A stretch of 64,000 nucleotides of DNA, taken from contig CAYGSU010000003.1 in NCBI GenBank assembly GCA_964352715.1, forward strand, positions 66,237 to 130,236, in the 5' to 3' direction. The position numbers and the translations under genes are program-made. Within the stretch, counting starts at the first letter, position 1. Every line of letters starts with the position of its first letter. The notes under the pieces are model-generated. The model had not been told where the DNA came from. It saw only the letters and a list, made by a program, of their open reading frames with translations, and did not search any database. Positions 25,209-33,467 of this stretch are shown here, one piece after another. Source of the stretch: JAVKBW01 sp964352715 (GTDB taxonomy: Bacteria > Pseudomonadota > Alphaproteobacteria > UBA8366 > Aestuariispiraceae).

Positions 25209-25538
25209 GAAATTTCAGCTCCGGATCAGAATGTAACGTCTCACTATAACCAGAGTGACGTGGGAACGAAAAAAGTAAAGTCCATACACTCATTGTTGAA
25301 TGACCGTTGACCGTTAAGCCGCAATCGACTGCAGAATCCGGACAGTCGGCTGCGACAGCAGAACGCAGTTGTATTGCTTGATTGCTCTATTTCACAGCGT
25401 ACAATACCGTATATTGTTTGGGGGGATCGGTCCGCAGGCGAAAACCTGCTTGGATCATCCAGGACAATGCGATACATCCACGTCGGCAAGCGAGCGGAAG
25501 CAGCGCGGCGGGTGTTTTACGATATGGGGAGTAGCGGT
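25209..25538. promoter_or_regulatory. 330-bp divergent region between tldD and ctaC
   Basis: It is AT-richer than its surroundings. It contains a tandem heptamer TGACCGT-TGACCGT (25301-25314) and an inverted repeat ACAATA-N5-TATTGT (25401-25417), both possible operators for the oxidase promoter. One GANTC site is present. The frame of ctaC is open upstream of 25539 but has no better start with a ribosome site. Confidence 0.5.
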
Positions 25539-26423
25539 GTGAAAAGTCGGATCATGGCCCTTGCGGCGAGCGGACTAGCAATGTTGGCGACATTGGTCGC
25601 CGCGCCGGCGATGGCGGCAAAGCCACAACCCTGGCAGCTGGGGCTGCCGGAACCGGCTACGCCGATTGCCGAAATGCTTGGCGATTTCCACACCTTGCTG
25701 TTGTGGATCATCGTAATCATCACGATTTTCGTGCTGTTCCTGCTGCTTTGGACCTGTTTCAAGTTTCGTGAATCGGCCAACCCCACGCCCTCCAAAACCA
25801 CGCATAACGCTGTGCTGGAAGTTGCCTGGACCCTTATTCCTATCCTGATCCTGGTCGGTATCGCCTTCCCGTCTTTCAAGGTCATGTATGCGGCCGACAG
25901 TACCGATGATCCGGAAATGACGCTGAAGATCACGGGCTATCAGTGGTACTGGAACTACACCTATCCCGATAACGGCAATTTCACGTTCGACGCCTATTTG
26001 CTGGCCCGTACGCATGAAGAAGCGGAAGAGCAAAATGCGCATCGCCTGATGGATACAGACAACGTCGTTGTTCTGCCGGTCGACACCAATATCCGACTGA
26101 TCATAACAGCAGGCGATGTGTTGCATAACTGGTCGATGTCCGATTTCGGTGTGCGACTCGACGCCGTGCCGGGCCGGCTGAACGAAACCTGGACCAAGAT
26201 CAATCCGGAATTCGCCGGCCATACCTTCTACGGGTTCTGTTCCGAATTGTGCGGAACCGATCATGCGTACATGCCGATTATGGTCAAAGCGGTGACGAAA
26301 GAGGAATTTGCAGCCTGGGTCGAACAGGCGCAGCAGACATACGACACTGCCGACGGTTCGCCGCGGCCATCTCTGGATAACAATGAAGCCGGCGCATCAC
26401 AGCTGGCTTATACAGCCGAGTGA
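25539..26423 (+). CDS. ctaC: cytochrome c oxidase subunit II
   Basis: 294 residues from GTG 25539, seven nt after GGGGAG; ATG 25524 and ATG 25554 are weaker choices. A signal peptide is followed by two membrane helices and the periplasmic cupredoxin domain. The CuA ligands are complete: C234, E236, C238, H242 and M245 (CSELCGTDHAYMPIM), with the aromatic electron-entry patch in GYQWYWNYTYP. It receives electrons from cytochrome c, marking this as an aa3-type c oxidase, not a quinol oxidase. It heads the oxidase cluster; ctaD follows after 29 bp. Confidence 0.95.
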   Translation: MKSRIMALAASGLAMLATLVAAPAMAAKPQPWQLGLPEPATPIAEMLGDFHTLLLWIIVIITIFVLFLLLWTCFKFRESANPTPSKTTHNAVLEVAWTLIPILILVGIAFPSFKVMYAADSTDDPEMTLKITGYQWYWNYTYPDNGNFTFDAYLLARTHEEAEEQNAHRLMDTDNVVVLPVDTNIRLIITAGDVLHNWSMSDFGVRLDAVPGRLNETWTKINPEFAGHTFYGFCSELCGTDHAYMPIMVKAVTKEEFAAWVEQAQQTYDTADGSPRPSLDNNEAGASQLAYTAE

Positions 26424-26452
26424 TCGGCGCGAAGCGATTGAGGAGATAACAA

Positions 26453-28045
26453 ATGGGTTACGGTGCAACCGCAGACGCGCATGACGATCACGGAATCCCG
26501 AAAGGATACCGTCGCTGGCTGTATTCCACCAATCACAAAGACATCGGTACGATGTACATGATCTTTGCGATTGTTGCCGGCCTGATCGGCGGTCTGGCTT
26601 CGATCTACATGCGGATGGAACTTCATCATCCGGGCGTGCAGTACATGACCGACGGACACGAATGGAACGTCGTCATTACGGCGCACGGGCTGATCATGGT
26701 GTTCTTCGTCGTGATGCCGGCGCTGATCGGCGGGTTCGGTAACTGGTTTGCGCCGCTGATGATCGGCGCACCGGATATGGCATTCCCGCGAATGAACAAT
26801 ATTTCGTTCTGGCTGCTTATTCCGGCTTTTGCGCTGCTGCTTCTGTCGGCCATCATCGGCGGCGGTGCTGGCACGGGCTGGACGGTCTATCCGCCGCTGT
26901 CGAACACGCCGGGCCATTCCGGTGCGGCGGTCGATATGGCGATTTTCGCGCTGCACCTGGCCGGCGCCTCGTCAATTCTCGGCGCGATCAACTTCATCAC
27001 GACCATCTTCAACATGCGGGCGCCGGGCATGACGCTGCACAAGATGCCGCTGTTCGCCTGGTCGATGCTGATCACGGCCTTCCTGCTGGTGCTTTCGCTG
27101 CCTGTGCTTGGCGGTGCGATCACCATGCTGCTGACAGACCGTAACTTCGGCACATCCTTTTTCCGCCCCGATGGCGGCGGTGACCCGATCCTGTTCCAGC
27201 ACCTGTTCTGGTTCTTCGGTCACCCTGAAGTGTACATCATGATCCTGCCGGCTTTCGGCATCATCAGCCATGTTATTTCGACATTCTCCAGAAAGCCGAT
27301 TTTCGGCTATCTGGGCATGGCCTACGCCATGGTGGCGATCGGATTCGTCGGCTTCATCGTCTGGGCGCACCACATGTACACGGTGGGCATGGATATCGAT
27401 ACGCGGGCGTATTTCACCGCAGCCACAATGGTCATCGCGGTGCCGACAGGGGTCAAGATATTCTCCTGGATCGCGACCATGTGGGGCGGGTCGATCAAGT
27501 TCGACACGCCGATGCTGTGGGCGGTCGGGTTCATCTTCCTGTTTACCGTGGGGGGCGTAACCGGTGTTGTGCTGGCAAATGCCGGCATGGATCTGCAGTT
27601 GCACGACACCTACTATGTCGTCGCGCACTTCCATTACGTGCTGTCACTTGGCGCCGTCTTCGGCATATTCTGCGGCATGTATTACTGGATCGGCAAAATG
27701 AGCGGCCGCCAGTTCCCGAGCTGGGCAGGAAAGCTGCACTTCTGGACGACCTTCATCGGCGTGAACATCACCTTCTTCCCGCAGCATTTCCTCGGTCTTG
27801 CCGGCATGCCGCGCCGGTATATCGACTATGCGGACGGTTTCGCGCAGTGGAACGCCATTTCATCATGGGGCGCCTACATTTCCTTCGCATCGACCCTGTT
27901 CTTCGTTGTCATGCTGATCTACACGATCCGTGCGGGTCAGCGGGTTGGCGACAGCTATTGGGGCGAGGGAGCGACTACCCTGGAATGGACGGTTTCGTCT
28001 CCACCGCCGTTCCACACCTTCAACGATCTGCCGCAGGTCAAGTGA
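26453..28045 (+). CDS. ctaD: cytochrome c oxidase subunit I
   Basis: 530 residues with twelve membrane helices. The HPEVY motif with the His-Tyr crosslink and its preceding Glu is present (FFGHPEVYIMIL), as are the CuB pair in WAHHMYTVG and the heme ligands near HDTYYVVAHFHYVL. This is a type A1 heme-copper oxidase, the catalytic proton-pumping subunit. A strong AGGAGA ribosome site precedes the ATG. It is followed by the heme O synthase gene. Confidence 0.97.
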   Translation: MGYGATADAHDDHGIPKGYRRWLYSTNHKDIGTMYMIFAIVAGLIGGLASIYMRMELHHPGVQYMTDGHEWNVVITAHGLIMVFFVVMPALIGGFGNWFAPLMIGAPDMAFPRMNNISFWLLIPAFALLLLSAIIGGGAGTGWTVYPPLSNTPGHSGAAVDMAIFALHLAGASSILGAINFITTIFNMRAPGMTLHKMPLFAWSMLITAFLLVLSLPVLGGAITMLLTDRNFGTSFFRPDGGGDPILFQHLFWFFGHPEVYIMILPAFGIISHVISTFSRKPIFGYLGMAYAMVAIGFVGFIVWAHHMYTVGMDIDTRAYFTAATMVIAVPTGVKIFSWIATMWGGSIKFDTPMLWAVGFIFLFTVGGVTGVVLANAGMDLQLHDTYYVVAHFHYVLSLGAVFGIFCGMYYWIGKMSGRQFPSWAGKLHFWTTFIGVNITFFPQHFLGLAGMPRRYIDYADGFAQWNAISSWGAYISFASTLFFVVMLIYTIRAGQRVGDSYWGEGATTLEWTVSSPPPFHTFNDLPQVK

Positions 28046-28077
28046 ACCCGCATGCAGCTTGTTGACAGGACGATACG

Positions 28078-29037
28078 GTGAGAAACTCATCCTACGACAT
28101 GGTGCTTGAAGGGGCGGCGGCAACGCCGTCCTCTTCAATCGATCTCGCAGAAACCGGCCCTGTTTCAGGGCAGGCGAAAGACTACGTTGCGCTTCTGAAA
28201 CCACGGGTAATGTCGCTGGTGGTGTTTTCGGGCTTTGCAGGTCTGCTGGTTGCGCCGGGGACAATTCATCCGTTTCTGGCCGCCGTGGCCGTTCTGTGTA
28301 TTGCGGTCGGCGCTGGCGCCGCCGGCGCCATCAATATGTGGTACGACCGCGATATTGACGCGATTATGATGCGAACCCGCGGTCGCCCGATCCCGATGGG
28401 CAAGGTTCCCGCCTCCGAAGCGCTCAGCTTCGGTATCATCCTGTCACTGTTTTCGGTCGCGCTGATGGCGCTGGCGGTCAACTGGATGGCGGCCGCCCTG
28501 CTTGCCGGCGCGATCCTGTTCTACGTGTTCATTTACACGATCGGTCTCAAGCGCCGCACGCCGCAGAACATTGTCATCGGCGGCGCGGCCGGTGCTTTCC
28601 CGCCGATGATCGGCTGGGCGGCGGTAACCGGCGGTGTGTCCGTGGAATCGCTTGTTCTGTTCGCACTGATCTTTTTGTGGACGCCGCCGCATTTCTGGGC
28701 GCTGGCGCTGTATCGGCTTCGCGATTACGAAAAAGCGTCCGTGCCGATGCTGCCTGTCGTTTCGGGTGTACGGAACACGAAGATTCAGATGATCGTCTAT
28801 TCGGCTATCCTGCTGCCGGTGGCTATCGCGCCGTGGTGGCTTGGCATGACCGGTGTGACCTATGCGCTTTTTGCTTTTCTGCTGGGCGCCATTTTCCTGG
28901 CCGCGTCGATTGCGGTCTGGTTTGACGAAACCGACCGGTCCGCCAAGCGGATGTTCGGCTATTCGATTTTTTATCTTTTCGCCCTGTTCGGCGCGATGAT
29001 TGTGGATTCAACCGTGCTGGGTTTTGCAGCGGGCTAA
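28078..29037 (+). CDS. ctaB: protoheme IX farnesyltransferase (heme O synthase)
   Basis: 319 residues starting at GTG 28078; a Met eight codons in is an alternative. It is an UbiA-fold prenyltransferase with about nine membrane helices. The first aspartate motif is NMWYDRDIDAIMMRT and the second conserved loop is YTIGLKRRTPQNIVIGG. It adds a farnesyl group to heme B, giving the precursor of heme A for subunit I. It lies between ctaD and the small coxF gene in the usual alphaproteobacterial order. Confidence 0.94.
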   Translation: MRNSSYDMVLEGAAATPSSSIDLAETGPVSGQAKDYVALLKPRVMSLVVFSGFAGLLVAPGTIHPFLAAVAVLCIAVGAGAAGAINMWYDRDIDAIMMRTRGRPIPMGKVPASEALSFGIILSLFSVALMALAVNWMAAALLAGAILFYVFIYTIGLKRRTPQNIVIGGAAGAFPPMIGWAAVTGGVSVESLVLFALIFLWTPPHFWALALYRLRDYEKASVPMLPVVSGVRNTKIQMIVYSAILLPVAIAPWWLGMTGVTYALFAFLLGAIFLAASIAVWFDETDRSAKRMFGYSIFYLFALFGAMIVDSTVLGFAAG

Positions 29038-29057
29038 CCGGACAGCGGTTCTGAAAG

Positions 29058-29216
29058 ATGGATGTAATGACAGGTAACGATAGCAAAAACAGGGCAGAAA
29101 GCGATATGCATCGCCAGAAGCGCGGCAAGAACATTGCCGTCGCCCTGTGTATTTTTGCCTTCTGTGTCGTCGTGTATCTTGTGTCCATCATCAAGATGGG
29201 CGGGGGGGCCGGATGA
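29058..29216 (+). CDS. coxF: CoxF-like small membrane protein of the oxidase cluster
   Basis: A 52-residue protein from ATG 29058. A polar, basic N-terminus ending in HRQKRGKN is followed by one membrane helix (IAVALCIFAFCVVVYLVSI) and a KMGGGAG tail. Its position between ctaB and ctaG, with an ATGA overlap onto ctaG, is that of the small coxF genes of alphaproteobacteria. A role in oxidase assembly is presumed from position; no enzymatic motif exists. It is easily missed because of its length. Confidence 0.8.
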   Translation: MDVMTGNDSKNRAESDMHRQKRGKNIAVALCIFAFCVVVYLVSIIKMGGGAG

Positions 29217-29806
29217 GCTCGGGCGGCAACGACAATCTGAAACGCAAGAACCGCCGACTGCTGTTCGCAGTCGTTGGCGTCGTTGGCGGCATGATCGGTT
29301 TGTCGTTTGCTTCCGTTCCCCTGTACAACCTGTTCTGCAGGGTCACGGGCTATGGCGGTACGACGCAGGTCGCAGTGGATCAAAGCCAGACGGTCATCGA
29401 CCGAAAGATCACCGTGCGCTTCGATGCCAGCATGTCGCGTGATCTGCCGTGGGCGTTCTATCCGGCACAGAAGTCGATCTCCATGAATGTCGGCGAAAAC
29501 GCCGTTGCCTTCTATGTTGCAGAAAACAAATCGGATCATGCCGCAAGCGGGCAGGCGACGTTCAATGTAACGCCGCTCCAGGCGGGTCAATATTTCGTGA
29601 AGGTCGAATGCTTCTGCTTCACCGAGCAGCGTCTTGAAGCGGGTCAAACGGCTAACATGCCGGTCGCGTTCTATGTCGATCCGGCAATGGCGGACGATCC
29701 TGATCTGGCTTATGTTGAAACAATAACGCTGTCCTATACGATGTTTCCGTTAGAGAAAGATGCCGAGGACGACAGCGACGCGGAAGATTTGGCGCTGGTT
29801 CAGTAA
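29213..29806 (+). CDS. ctaG: cytochrome c oxidase assembly protein CtaG (Cox11)
   Basis: 197 residues from ATG 29213, overlapping the coxF stop. One N-terminal membrane helix is followed by a periplasmic domain. Copper-binding cysteines are C133 and C135 in the KVECFCF motif, with a third in PLYNLFCRVTGYGGT (C42). Cox11 delivers copper to the CuB site of subunit I. An acidic C-terminal tail (EKDAEDDSDAEDL) extends beyond the fold. ctaE follows after 67 bp. Confidence 0.95.
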   Translation: MSSGGNDNLKRKNRRLLFAVVGVVGGMIGLSFASVPLYNLFCRVTGYGGTTQVAVDQSQTVIDRKITVRFDASMSRDLPWAFYPAQKSISMNVGENAVAFYVAENKSDHAASGQATFNVTPLQAGQYFVKVECFCFTEQRLEAGQTANMPVAFYVDPAMADDPDLAYVETITLSYTMFPLEKDAEDDSDAEDLALVQ

Positions 29807-29873
29807 TAAACAGCGATCGATACTGGGAAAAGAACCGGTTGGACCGGTTTTGGTAAAAAGGGGAAGAGCAATT

Positions 29874-30713
29874 ATGGCTGGCGATCATCACGCAGTGAAC
29901 CACGACTACCATCTGGTAAACCCCAGCCCCTGGCCGGCGGTCGGCGCACTTGGCGGGTTTGTGATGGCCATGGGCGGCGTTATCTTCATGCATCCCGATC
30001 TTATCGGTGCTGATTCCGTAAGCTGGGCGATTATACTGCCCGGGCTGGCGCTGATTCTGCTGACAATGTTTCTGTGGTGGAAAGACGTTGTGAAGGAATC
30101 CCTCGCTGGCGATCACAAGCCCGTCGTTCAGTTGGGTCTTCGTTACGGCATGGCGCTGTTCATCGCCTCAGAGGTCATGTTCTTTGCCGCCTTCTTCTGG
30201 GCCTTCTTCGATGCAAGCCTGTACTTCAACGATGCAAAGCAGGTCGTGCGTACTGATGTAACGGGCGGCACATGGCCGCCTGCTGGCGTCATTCCATTCG
30301 AAGCCTTCGATCTGCCCTTCATGAACACGATGATCCTTCTGCTGTCGGGCTGCACCGTAACCTGGGCGCACCATGCCCTGCGGGAAGGCAAGCGCGACCA
30401 GCTCATCCATGGTCTGACACTGACAGTTCTGCTGGGTATCTGCTTCACCTGCCTGCAGGCCTTCGAATACAGCCATGCCGCTTTCGGGTTTTCCGATGGC
30501 ATCTATTCCTCGACGTTCTACATGGCGACCGGTTTCCACGGTTTCCACGTTCTGGTCGGGACGATCTTCCTGGCGGTGTGCCTTTTCCGCGCCAAGGCCG
30601 GTCACTTCACGCCATCGCACCATTTCGGTTTCGAAGCGGCAGCCTGGTATTGGCACTTCGTTGACGTTGTCTGGCTGTTCCTGTTCGTGTGCGTCTATTG
30701 GTGGGGCGGCTGA
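29874..30713 (+). CDS. ctaE: cytochrome c oxidase subunit III
   Basis: 279 residues from ATG 29874, preceded by an AAGGGGAAG-rich ribosome site. Seven hydrophobic segments are visible. The motifs SEVMFFAAFFWAFF, WPPAGV and the C-terminal AAWYWHFVDVVWLFLFV are signatures of subunit III. It stabilises the catalytic core and its proton uptake. The N-terminal HHAVNHDYHLVNPSPWP is the usual alphaproteobacterial start. Confidence 0.96.
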   Translation: MAGDHHAVNHDYHLVNPSPWPAVGALGGFVMAMGGVIFMHPDLIGADSVSWAIILPGLALILLTMFLWWKDVVKESLAGDHKPVVQLGLRYGMALFIASEVMFFAAFFWAFFDASLYFNDAKQVVRTDVTGGTWPPAGVIPFEAFDLPFMNTMILLLSGCTVTWAHHALREGKRDQLIHGLTLTVLLGICFTCLQAFEYSHAAFGFSDGIYSSTFYMATGFHGFHVLVGTIFLAVCLFRAKAGHFTPSHHFGFEAAAWYWHFVDVVWLFLFVCVYWWGG

Positions 30714-30772
30714 TTACCCTTCAGCCCTGAAAGTCTGTTGCAATGACGAACAACGCATCTGAAGGCAGTGCG

Positions 30773-31144
30773 ATGACGGCCTCTGATGCAATTCAGGCAG
30801 GCCTCAGGTGTCGCTGTCCGCGATGCGGAAAAGGGAAGATGTTTTCAAGCTACCTGAAGGTGGCGTCTTCCTGTTCTGAATGCGGTCTTGACCTGTCAGG
30901 CGAGAATGCCGGCGATGGCGCCGTACCCTTCATCATTCTGGTGATCGGCGCTATCGGTGTCGGTCTGGGCGCTTTCCTTGAACTCAGTTTCTCGCCGCCC
31001 ATATGGGTGCTGATCGCCATTGTCTTCCCTGTGGTTATCGGCGGCACCCTGGTGACGATGCAACCGTTCAAGGGCATTCTGATCGCGCTTCAGTACAAGA
31101 ACAGCGCCGGCGATACCGGCACTGAACATTTTGGCGAGAATTGA
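30773..31144 (+). CDS. DUF983 family small membrane protein
   Basis: 123 residues from ATG 30773, chosen because GAAGG sits 7 nt upstream; ATG 30743 is possible. Two Cys pairs (CRCPRCGKG and CSECGL), which could hold a zinc or other metal, precede two membrane helices. DUF983 genes regularly sit between ctaE and the SURF1 gene in alphaproteobacteria, so a part in oxidase assembly is likely, though unproven. The SURF1 gene starts 11 bp later. Confidence 0.85.
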   Translation: MTASDAIQAGLRCRCPRCGKGKMFSSYLKVASSCSECGLDLSGENAGDGAVPFIILVIGAIGVGLGAFLELSFSPPIWVLIAIVFPVVIGGTLVTMQPFKGILIALQYKNSAGDTGTEHFGEN

Positions 31145-31155
31145 GACAGATTTAG

Positions 31156-31878
31156 ATGACCTTTCGCCCCAGTCTCGTTCCGACACTGTTTACCATTCCG
31201 GCCTTGATTACCCTGATCGCGCTCGGTTTCTGGCAGCTTGACCGGATGGAATGGAAACAGGGCCTTATAAACCATTTCGAAGCCCGGATGGCCGCATCCG
31301 TTCAGCCGATTCCGCCGGGCGACCTGACGCCGGATGAAAACGAATTCATGCATGTGCAGGTTACCGGCACATTCGACCATGAAAACGAATTCTACCTTGT
31401 CCAGCCGTCGCGGCAGGGCAAACCTGGTATCCACGTCATTACACCGCTGATCCCGGAAGACGGCAGCCAGCCGATCCTGATCAGCCGGGGATGGATGCCG
31501 TTTGAAAATCGAGACCGGTCGACGCGGCCGGAAGGTCTTGTTGAAGGCGTTGTGACGGTCACGGGTCTGCTGCGGTTTCCGAAGCCTCTTGGCTATATCC
31601 AGGCGATGGTGATTCCGGACAATGAACCGCAAAACAACACCTGGTTCTGGCTGGATATGGACGCTCTTGCCAAAAAGAGCGGCTATGACGGGTTCCGCGA
31701 ATACTATGTCATGTCCGAGGAAGATCCGCCGCTGGGCGTTTTCCCACGGGGCCGACAGTGGTTGCTGGATATCCGCAACAATCATCTTGAATACGCGCTG
31801 ACCTGGTTCATGCTCGCCGCAGCTTTGGCAGTGATTTATGGTGTCTACACATTCAAATCGGGTGATAAAAAGGCATGA
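31156..31878 (+). CDS. SURF1 family cytochrome oxidase assembly protein
   Basis: 240 residues with the SURF1 layout: an N-terminal membrane helix ending in the conserved LGFWQLDRMEWK, a periplasmic domain with VTGTFDHENEFYL and SRGWMPFENR, and a C-terminal helix (YALTWFMLAAALAVIYGVY). SURF1 is known to help insert heme A into subunit I. The stop overlaps the start of the M32 carboxypeptidase gene (ATGA). Confidence 0.93.
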   Translation: MTFRPSLVPTLFTIPALITLIALGFWQLDRMEWKQGLINHFEARMAASVQPIPPGDLTPDENEFMHVQVTGTFDHENEFYLVQPSRQGKPGIHVITPLIPEDGSQPILISRGWMPFENRDRSTRPEGLVEGVVTVTGLLRFPKPLGYIQAMVIPDNEPQNNTWFWLDMDALAKKSGYDGFREYYVMSEEDPPLGVFPRGRQWLLDIRNNHLEYALTWFMLAAALAVIYGVYTFKSGDKKA

Positions 31879-33359
31879 CCGCATACGAGCGGCTTGAAGC
31901 GCGCTTCAAGGATCTGTCGGTTCTCTATCAGGTTTCGACCATCCTGCATTGGGATGCCTCCGTTACCATGCCGCCGGGCGGCGCGGAAGCGCGCTCGGAA
32001 CAGATGGCGGCCATGTCGGCGCTGCAGCATGCGCGGCTGACCGACAGCGCGGTCGGCGATCTGCTGGACGAGGCTGAAGGCGAAGATCTCACCGACTGGC
32101 AACAGGCCAATTTGCGTGAAATGCAGCGCAATTATCGCCGAGCATCGGCCGTTCCGGCTGACCTGGTGGACGCCCTGTCACGGGCCAGCAGCGCCTGCGA
32201 GCACACCTGGCGGGAAGCGAAGAAGAACAGCGACTTTGCATCTGTTCAGCCATTGCTTCAGACACTGCTCGATCTGACGCGCGATGAAGCCACGGTCCTG
32301 TCCGAGGCGCTTGGCGTATCACCCTATGATGCGTTGCTGGACGGCTACGAGCCCGATGCGCGGATTGCCGATATCGAACCGGTTTTCGATGCCTATGCCG
32401 ATTATTTACCTTCGGTGCTTGATGACATTCTGGAACGACAGGCGGCGGGCGGTGCACCCCCAAAGCCGAAAGTGGCGTTCCCGATCGAAAAGCAGACCGC
32501 ACTGATACGCAGCCTTGCGGAAACAGCGGGCTTTGAATTCGAACGGGGCCGGATGGACGTCAGCGCCCATCCGTTTTCAACCGGCTATGCCGGCGACCGG
32601 CGGATCACCACGGGCTTTCGCGAGGACGATCCGGGTTTTGCGATCATGGCCGTTCTGCATGAAACCGGGCACTCCGTCTATGAACAGAACCTGCCAAAGG
32701 ATTGGCTTTACCAGCCGGTCGGTCAGTCACGCGGCATGCAGCTTCACGAAAGCCAGTCACTGCTGTTCGAAATGCAGGCCTGCCGGTCAGATGCCTTCCT
32801 GTCATTGCTTGGCCCGAAACTGATGGACGCATTCGGCGACGATCCCGCGTTCGAACCGGAAAACCTCCGCAAACGCTACCGGCGGGTTGAACGCAGCCTG
32901 ATCCGGGTCGATGCGGATGAAGCGACCTATCCGATGCATGTCATTCTGCGCACACGCCTGGAACGCGCCATGCTGTCCGGCGATCTCGCTCTGGCAGATC
33001 TGCCGGGGGCGTGGATGGATGGTCTGGAAGCGTTGCTGGGCATCCGCCCGCCGGATGACCGGCAAGGCTGTTTGCAGGACATTCACTGGTATTCAGGCGG
33101 CTTCGGCTACTTCCCGACCTATACGCTGGGCGCGATGACGGCCGCCCAGCTGTTCCAGGCGGCGGTGGCGGCGGATCCGTCGATCCCGGACCGGATCGAA
33201 GCCGGCGATTTCGCTCCACTGCGCGCGTGGCTGACGGAAAACGTTCACCGTTTCGGGTCACGCTTTTCGACGCAGGAGGTTCTGGTCAATGCAACCGGCC
33301 GGCCGCTGGACCCGAAAGCGTTCGAAAATCATATCCGTGCCCGCTATCTGGACGCCTGA
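31875..33359 (+). CDS. M32 family metallocarboxypeptidase (Taq-type)
   Basis: 494 residues, full length for the family. The zinc motif HETGH is at 262-266 and is followed by the conserved SQSLLFEMQ segment with the third ligand Glu; DVSAHPFSTGYAGDRRITT is another family marker. It removes C-terminal residues from peptides in the cytoplasm. Its ATG overlaps the SURF1 stop, so it is co-translated with the oxidase assembly genes, although no functional link is established. Confidence 0.93.
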   Translation: MTAYERLEARFKDLSVLYQVSTILHWDASVTMPPGGAEARSEQMAAMSALQHARLTDSAVGDLLDEAEGEDLTDWQQANLREMQRNYRRASAVPADLVDALSRASSACEHTWREAKKNSDFASVQPLLQTLLDLTRDEATVLSEALGVSPYDALLDGYEPDARIADIEPVFDAYADYLPSVLDDILERQAAGGAPPKPKVAFPIEKQTALIRSLAETAGFEFERGRMDVSAHPFSTGYAGDRRITTGFREDDPGFAIMAVLHETGHSVYEQNLPKDWLYQPVGQSRGMQLHESQSLLFEMQACRSDAFLSLLGPKLMDAFGDDPAFEPENLRKRYRRVERSLIRVDADEATYPMHVILRTRLERAMLSGDLALADLPGAWMDGLEALLGIRPPDDRQGCLQDIHWYSGGFGYFPTYTLGAMTAAQLFQAAVAADPSIPDRIEAGDFAPLRAWLTENVHRFGSRFSTQEVLVNATGRPLDPKAFENHIRARYLDA

Positions 33360-33467
33360 ATCGGCAAACAGGCCGGTGTTCACCCGCTTTGGCCAACAGA
33401 ACAGTTTATTTAGGCGAGGTCATGTTCTAAGACTCTCGCGTTTGGTTACATCTGATCGGAAACAGAT

